Part shown: positions 57,710 to 64,000 of the stretch, piece by piece
Numbering within the stretch: the stretch's first letter is position 1
Layout: every line of letters begins with the position of its first letter
DNA from: Rhyzopertha dominica
Taxonomy: Eukaryota; Arthropoda; Insecta; Coleoptera; Bostrichidae
DNA: 64,000 bases
Direction: 5' to 3'
NCBI GenBank assembly: GCA_025024175.1
Contig: QCXZ01000001.1
Span: forward strand, 23,988,942-24,052,941
Position numbers and translations under genes: made by a program
Notes under the pieces: generated by a model
Database searches by the model: none
Told to the model about the DNA's origin: nothing
Seen by the model: the letters and a program-made list of their open reading frames with translations, nothing else

Positions 57710-59390
57710 TATTAACTTGATTGATCGGCTGCTTCCGGGTGGTAGACGTAGATCAAAGTTAAAACAGTTAAAGTAACTACACCGGTGCAAATAGTCAACA
57801 GCCAAATGTAAACTTACCACAACGGCACAAGCTTCGTATCGATTCACAGGGAAGGGTTGTTAATGAAAGGATGTCCACGAGTTTTATCCTGAAAGAAAAA
57901 ACAGCATGTTGTAAAAAAACAGAAAAAATAGATAGCAGCAGACTGGTTTAGCACTAGACGACGGAAGTGTTTAATAACAAGTTTTTTGTAAATTAAAGAA
58001 AAATAATAGGCAGTTCGGCTATGATCTAAAACAATAATTAAGGTGTGCGTTGGAATAGGATGTTCAAAACCATAGTTATAGTGTCATAACCCTCAAAGCT
58101 TGATACATAAGATAAACGTAAAGTATTCATTATTGGAAGCACCAGCAACAGTCAACACCTATATGACTAGAAAATGAGCCATAAACTATTCTTTTCATCC
58201 ATCCTGCACGGTTATAAAAATGAAATATTGCGTACGATGACTATAGGTACATATACATCCACTTACTCAACCCTACCAAACGTATGAGTTTAGATCACTT
58301 TCAGTTTCAGATTATTAACATTTTCGATAACAAGCGCTTTTACAACCCTCGACACACAACCCCAATATGACGACAAAATACAGCTCGGTGCATTGTGACG
58401 TCACAGTCTGTACAAACTGTCGCAAATACTCCATCGTGCTATAATGCTGTTACTACCACAAAATTTGGATATGTTATTTCTACAGTTTGGAGTAGGTTCA
58501 ATAAGATTTCTCTGTTTAATCTCAAAAGCAGTTTGTGCTGCGAAAGTGGAATTGTTTACCCTCAAAGGTACCTCTGCACATATAACCTACAGACAGAAAT
58601 CTAACTTTAGCAATTAGTCATCTTAGTAAATCAGATAGTGGAAGATTCTATTAAGTTAATGGTTTTCTAACGATGAGTATATTTTGGAAAGCTGAAAACA
58701 TCGTTTGCCCTAATTAGATGCTCCTTATTGTTTTAACACTAGAAAACAATCGAATGGAGTAGACTGAAGTGCCAGCCTAAACAAGAAAACTAAATCTGGC
58801 ATGCAATTTGTAACCAGACATTGCATAAATGCTTAGAAACAGATTAGCATTGACTCGGCAAATACTCGTAATTCATTGATGAAGCAAACGTTAATAAAAA
58901 TCCAGGGGGAAAATGTAGATTTGGCCCACTCTAACGCACGATTATAAAAAACTAGCCATGATTTTCTCTTTCTAACGCGAACGCAACTCCTGCTGCGTAA
59001 ATTAATTCGTATATTTTGATGCACATTTGACGTTTGGTCCGTTTGAGGTATGGGTTATAGGTTAAGTGTGAAATAACCGGTTTATTTATGTAAATATGAC
59101 ATCTACGGTAAAAAATCCTTAACAAAAAAATTTCCTAATTACTTTTTTCCCTTAGACTTTTTGTTTTAGTACGTCAATGCATTTCCATGACGGAGTATTT
59201 TAGTTTTTATATGTATTAATGACAACCAAACCCTTTTTACCTCTATATTTTTTTGTGAAGTATATCATGTTTTCAAATAATCGACAAAAAAACGTAATGA
59301 TGTATCTTACAAAACTTTATTCATTGTAATAAGTATTTATAAACTAAATATGCAAACTGAAGACCTGCTGCAGCTTGGCAATTACCTAAT
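57710..59390. other. No gene recognised; one CRE-like site
   Basis: TGACGTCA at 58396-58403 directly precedes a 69-codon frame (58395-58604). I compared it with THAP domains and could not match the cysteines. Otherwise AT-rich. Confidence 0.3.
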
Positions 59391-59399
59391 CCATCGTAA

Positions 59400-59660
59400 A
59401 AATTGCACAACGGGTTTTATAGCCAGTTAGGTGGTATTTCTTAAATTTGATGTATGAACCTGTTTTCCAGCTTTTCTTTGTACACTTGAACTCATTACAC
59501 AACCCTACTGAAAAAATCCAACGGACTTAAATCAGCTGACCAAGCAGGACATCCTACCCACCGACTCGAAAATAACTTCAATATGTGGTTTGGTTCTTTA
59601 TTATTCGAACAACCTGTAATTGACTCAATTGCGTGATTGACGCAGATTAGTTGTTCATAA
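59400..59660 (-). pseudogene. DDE transposase relic (WSADLSPLDFF)
   Basis: A minus-strand frame reads SRWVGCPAWSADLSPLDFFS. This is the W-I-G-R ... W-P-x-R-S-x-D-L-x-P-L-D-F-F block around the third acidic residue of the transposase family also seen at 29.9-30.9 kb. A stop follows at once, then a VYKEKLENRF tail. Flanks are unreadable. Confidence 0.6.
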
Positions 59661-59669
59661 CGCTTAGTA

Positions 59670-62135
59670 GTACATCAGGGGCTTGATTTAACAGTTTTCA
59701 AGTTTTAGCTTGTCCGAATGAAATTTCTCTTCGAATGGGATAACGTAAATTAAAATGAAACTGCTGTTTTTAAGTTAACCTTTTAACTTATTGAAACGTA
59801 CTTCAAACTTCATAAAAAAGAAAGAAAAAAAAACAGAGTTCAATTTAACTTTGTGTAGAATGGGAATGTAGAACACCTGCGGAACCCGCTTTGGTAACAC
59901 TTTTTGTCCTTTATCGGAAGACGTGATTATTCACAAATATTTTGTTGTCGAGTCATTTACAATAAGCATTAGGTCATATCAAAACTAAAACAAATACGCT
60001 GCCTTGGAAATGCATTGACATACAAAAAATGCTTTTGTTAGGCACATTTTGTTATAAAGTTCATATTTACAGAAATGCACCAGTTATTACATAAGTTTGA
60101 CTATCCCTGTATATCACTTTAGTAGAAAAATATATTTAGAGTTAATAGAGTCTGAAAATCTTAGCCTTAGAGTCGGGAGAAAGAAATTATACATCACTTG
60201 ACTTTTTGGTGTATACATAAAGTAAAAACTGTTGTTCAGGCAGTACTACGGAAAAATTGCAGGAACGCGCAAAGGTCAGTCCGAAATATTCAAGCGTTAA
60301 TTCGTTTGCATTACTGTTCTTAGCGCGCAGCCAGAGTCACATCATCATAGCTTTTAAGTTTATGACTTCGCCGCCATTTAATTGTTAATCCTAGTTTCAG
60401 TTAAAAAGAAACTAATAGGAAACATAATTATTATCAAAGTGTAGTATTAAGTAGTTAGGTCTTTAAAACCCAGCACTAAGGTACCAATTAACGTTAATGT
60501 GCGACTGCAAATAAAGTTGGGCAGACATGTAGGCATCTAATTACAGCTGTAGCTCCACGCAGCATAAAAAAGCGCTAGAGTAGTAAAACGACTAGGAGCG
60601 TCTAGTCTAGCGGACTGCAGGGGGTTGAAATGAAAGCAATTATCCTGTAATATCAAGAACTTTTTGCTTAATTTATTTAAAGGCTCCCTGATGCAAAAAA
60701 GTGATAGGCAGTCATCCAGTCCAATGGTCTGACGAGCATTAGGACAGTTTATTCGCGTCGGGAATAATGTCGATGGTTTTTATCAACCAACCGATGAAAA
60801 TTTAGTAGAATTGGAGTGCATATCTAAATGAACTCTGCCCGAATGGAGCAATGCAGGATTTGCATTTACAAACTGAACAGAGCAAATCGGGTATTAGTGA
60901 GTACAGTGATGTTAAAGAGTTGGAACACAGCGCAGCCGAACGTAATTCGATTGGAGGTGGATATTTCAAACACTTTAAATCCGACATTACAACATGCGAA
61001 TGTAATACAAAACCAAAATAAGCGCTTCAATGACTTTAAATTTCCATAACTTCCCCGAAGGGAATTGGCCGATGAGATACTAGGACTACAAAATAAAAAA
61101 AAGCGTATTAAACAAATGGCTTCCTTATATGGACGTAAACTTTAACGAATGCAGGTATTAAATATAGCACTATAGCGATAGATTTTATTGATTCTATTAT
61201 TACGCTTGAACTAAACGCCAGATATCCTTTTGGCTAGTTTTCTTGAAGACATTTCCCTAATATGATTGTGGGGGATAATTATTGTTGAAATCTGACATAA
61301 AACAGAACAAATATGTTTTCATTATTTTTAATGTAATTTTTCACTTTCTCATGTAATTTTGTTGCAAAATATATTGGACTGATACACACTTTTCAACGTA
61401 CACATGGAGAAAACTGTAGTGCATATTCCACATAATATTCAGCTCGAGATGCAAGCGTAAGCTTATGTGCGGGGGGTGGGGGCGAGGTAGAGTCAATTGG
61501 AAATTCAGTACTTCTGGTTAATGGCACGTTGGCGCAGGCGTTGCCCGGCTTAAACACTACCACTCGACAGCAAGACCAAGATCCTGAGATTTAAGATCAA
61601 GGAATTTTTCAATAACGTATCTTACGACTGCGACATTATAGCTCCCGTGTTTCTAACAATGAAATCATTCCCAACAATTTTTTCGTCTACCGCTATGAAA
61701 GCACTGAATCAATGGGTACAACTAGAGAGAAGAAATAATTTTGGCTATCAGATCTACTCAGTTATCGAATAAACGTTTTTCCCATTACTCATATTATTGC
61801 ACAAATCGATTTTCTAGGAATAAAATTTATTTTTAATAATTCGTTAATTATAAGTGTCTTAATAGCTTATAATCCTGCTTGGAATAATTTGGATCGGTAT
61901 TGAAATCTGTAAACCTTTTTTATTTTTTCTCAATTTAATGATTGTGTTAATAATATGGCCGCATACTTGTTCTTGTCTTTTCGAATAAAGTATGTTCATA
62001 ATACATTTTTCATCCTGCTTTAGATGTATAGGTCGCAGTCCTATTTAATAACACCCATGACTTATAATTTTAAAAGGGCAAATTTTCGACTTATGTATAT
62101 ACGAATACTTTTAATGGCGTTGAAGATTGTTGCTT
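59670..62135. other. No gene supported
   Basis: Opposed frames at 60802-61049 shadow each other. A G-rich patch near 61470-61490 (GGGGGGTGGGGGCGAGG) interrupts otherwise AT-rich DNA. No transposon domain recognised. Confidence 0.3.
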
Positions 62136-62154
62136 GCTCCAAATTTTATGAACG

Positions 62155-62252
62155 ATGACATGTTGTTTTCCGGGCTGGTTCCCACGTTGGTTATTTGACC
62201 CTGACGTTTCGACACTCATGTCGGTGTCTTCCTCAGAAGTAGTAGTTTCAAA
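62155..62252 (-). mobile_element. 98-bp hammerhead-bearing insertion with 16-bp target duplication
   Basis: Flanked by perfect direct repeats CCAAATTTTATGAACG (62139-62154 and 62253-62268). Ribozyme orientation is minus: CTGAGGA (62230-62236), GACAC/GTGTC helix II, GAAAC, GTCAGG loop, GTC, then the 3' strand of helix I running to the GACATG-type end at 62157. The 5' strand of helix I present in the 10.7-kb copy is absent here, so this copy cannot fold the long helix I. Confidence 0.65.
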
Positions 62253-62349
62253 CCAAATTTTATGAACGTTTTTATTCCATTCTGAATTCGAAACTCGGCA
62301 AATAGTAAAACAGACTGTTCTAGAGTATTTTTGTCACCAATTTCAATTT

Positions 62350-63520
62350 CCTTTTAGCAAAGCTAAATCGCTGATTGACTGGAAATAAAAATTCGATTGA
62401 CAATGATCCCAAAAAACTTTGAGCCTTTTTAAATAACAAGCTCTGTAAAACTCGTATACCATCTACTTCAAACACAATATTAAATTCTCTTAGTCCAGGT
62501 GCTGATAAAATCCCTAGCTTCCTACTAAAATACCGTACCACTCACTTAGCATATCTTCTTTATACCATTTTTAATCTTATATTCACTCGTTTTTTATTAA
62601 ATACTTAGATAAAACTATTGACAACAAAAGTCAAGTCGACATCATTTGACCCAAAGACTTTATTAAATTAGTCATAATCTCTTATAGCAAAAAGTACATT
62701 GGCACCATCTAGTCAATTAAGTATCGCAACTTTCTCTCTGTTCAATCTGGTGTTGCACAGAGGTCAAATGTGGAGTCTTTATACGTTTATTACCTTTAAA
62801 TCTTCCTACTTTTTATTAATGAAATTGTCCATGCCTTGAACTGTTAAAAAATGTTATTTGCAGATGATGGTGTGTCGTTTCTTGCTTCCGCAAATGAAAC
62901 AATGTTTTCTTTATTCAGAAAGCGAAAACTGGAAAAGATATAGGCGTAACTTTTGATAATAAATGCTTATTTGCTTGTTGATCTATTTATTTATATTATT
63001 TTATTTAATTATACGGATATTTCTCAAACATATTTCTACTACTCGTGTATGTCACCTTAATCTCTCCTTTGTAGTTTAGTTGGAATATGCTATGCTTATC
63101 TAGTACCTGACTAGGGCATATGACCATCAGCTTCTGCGAAACAGATTCCTTTTTAACTGTTTTTACTCTTGCCGCAATAGCATAATTTTAAAATTCTTAT
63201 ACGATTACTCAACAATAAAATAGACTGCCCGGGGCTACTAACTAACACTAATTTAAACGTACTTTGCTTAAATTTACCTTCTGTGCTCAGCAGAGCGGAC
63301 TCTCTCTTTCCTCATGTGTAAATACTTTAACAGAGTTCATAGCAGTTCTCATATTAGCTTTTGTATAATATGCAAAATTAACAATACTATGGATGTTTAG
63401 AAATTTTAGTTTGTATTTCTATGTTAAGAATATTTTGTGGGGCTCATTTGTACTTTTTGTTTTCGTGTAATTGGGTGCAAAACTTGTTGGTAAATAAGCG
63501 AACCTACTTGTTAGTCTCTC
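62350..63520 (+). pseudogene. Jockey/CR1-type LINE ORF2 relic
   Basis: Plus-strand pieces appear in family order. They are NDPKKL-stop-AFLNNK (the NPKKFWxYVN box), LSPGADKIPSFLLKYRTTHL (S-P-G-x-D-x-I-P-x-x-L-L-K), LLYTIFNLIF, SVQSGVAQRSN (decayed SGVPQGS) and MLFADDGVSFLASANE with an intact FADD. The C-terminal part is LLNNKIDCPGLLTNTNLNVL and RADSLF. It is the most complete LINE relic here, covering pre-RT, RT and C-terminal regions, but with several stops and shifts. Confidence 0.7.
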
Positions 63521-63529
63521 TATTTGCGG

Positions 63530-64000
63530 CTTTTTTTAGTATACAGTTTACCATGTTGGACTAAATTTTAGTATTAAAAAAATTATATGAAATGGTATGC
63601 CTACAATCTGAACATTGCTATTGTCAGTATCCATTGCTTTCGGATATTGAGGTATGGGTATTGTGCACTCTGATATAAATTATACAAGATATTCTCAGCT
63701 TTCTAAAGTAAGTTATAGCCGAGTTTTTGTGAAACTGTTCTTACCTATGCAATTAATAAACGAAAAAGCTGCAGACTTTGCTGGCACTATAAAAAAAAAC
63801 AGCAACCAGCTTAAAGGTGCAGAAAAAACTACTTTTCATCATCTTCATTTCATTTCATCCCCTATTCTCGAAAGTACATAGGATTACGCCAATTTTTTAG
63901 AGGCACTGTGTATGCGTAAAACCAATCAGCGAGATTGCATATTTCGGATTTCGTTTCGCTGATGAAATTGAGAGAATGTCGAGGAACCTTAACTAAAATT
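63530..64000 (+). other. Right edge; one unassigned frame
   Basis: A 75-codon plus-strand frame (63654-63881) has no family signal and begins at TTG or GTG rather than a clear ATG context. May extend the LINE tail or be unrelated. Confidence 0.25.

Noticed and set aside
58395..58604. THAP domain after the CRE-like site
   Set aside because: Cysteine and histidine spacing does not fit.
60802..61049. Opposed 61- and 73-codon frames
   Set aside because: They overlap on opposite strands with no family signal on either.

Overview
This is a strongly AT-rich eukaryotic window, almost certainly from an insect or other arthropod. It has no operons and no intact multi-exon host gene that I can recognise. 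The recognisable content is transposon sequence of many ages: jockey-type LINEs, a Ty3/gypsy LTR element, mariner/Tc1-like elements, THAP-domain elements, and PIF-like and hAT-like non-autonomous elements. It also holds Penelope-type sequence with hammerhead-ribozyme motifs, and a dispersed repeat carrying a core motif common in arthropod repeats. I cannot assign an order or species from sequence alone.

Layout. 0-6.7 kb: relics of two DDE transposases and two THAP-domain elements, one (5654-6666) with its inverted ends still visible. 8-11.7 kb: an unrecognised open frame, a tRNA-derived sequence, a short insertion carrying a type I hammerhead motif, and a CpG-rich stretch that may be a promoter and first exon. 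14-19.3 kb: the one long intact coding unit, a Ty3/gypsy retrotransposon with gag, a -1 frameshift site, full-length pol, a polypurine tract and a 3' LTR, but no 5' LTR that I can find. 19.3-22.8 kb: a degraded hammerhead-like locus, a second CpG-rich stretch, a transposase fragment and a ~0.55 kb long inverted repeat. 26.3-33.7 kb: nearly continuous transposon sequence (two LINE relics, a 0.6 kb hAT-like MITE, a 2.7 kb mariner-like element with a second element nested in it, and a Tc1/mariner relic). 36.6-38.3 kb: a jockey relic abutting a short-period tandem repeat, then a perfect 26-bp hairpin. 40-46 kb: weak exon and promoter candidates, a (TTA)n tract, a PIF/Harbinger-like MITE, a Penelope RT scrap and a pair of 32-bp exact inverted repeats. 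47-50.5 kb: LINE and gypsy pol relics and a possible first exon. 52-64 kb: three more LINE relics, a deleted mariner, a transposase scrap and a second hammerhead-bearing insertion with a perfect 16-bp target duplication.

The genes do not form a pathway; the window is best read as gene-poor, transposon-rich intergenic or intronic DNA. The most notable observation is the pair of small (98 and 150 bp) insertions carrying a hammerhead-ribozyme architecture and flanked by direct repeats (10.7 kb and 62.2 kb), with a third, decayed relative at 19.4 kb. They look like mobilised ribozyme units of Penelope or retrozyme origin. Isolated N bases (for example 14665, 14744, 30894, 37549) fall mostly in or near repeats. 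All frames were read by eye, so relic boundaries are approximate.
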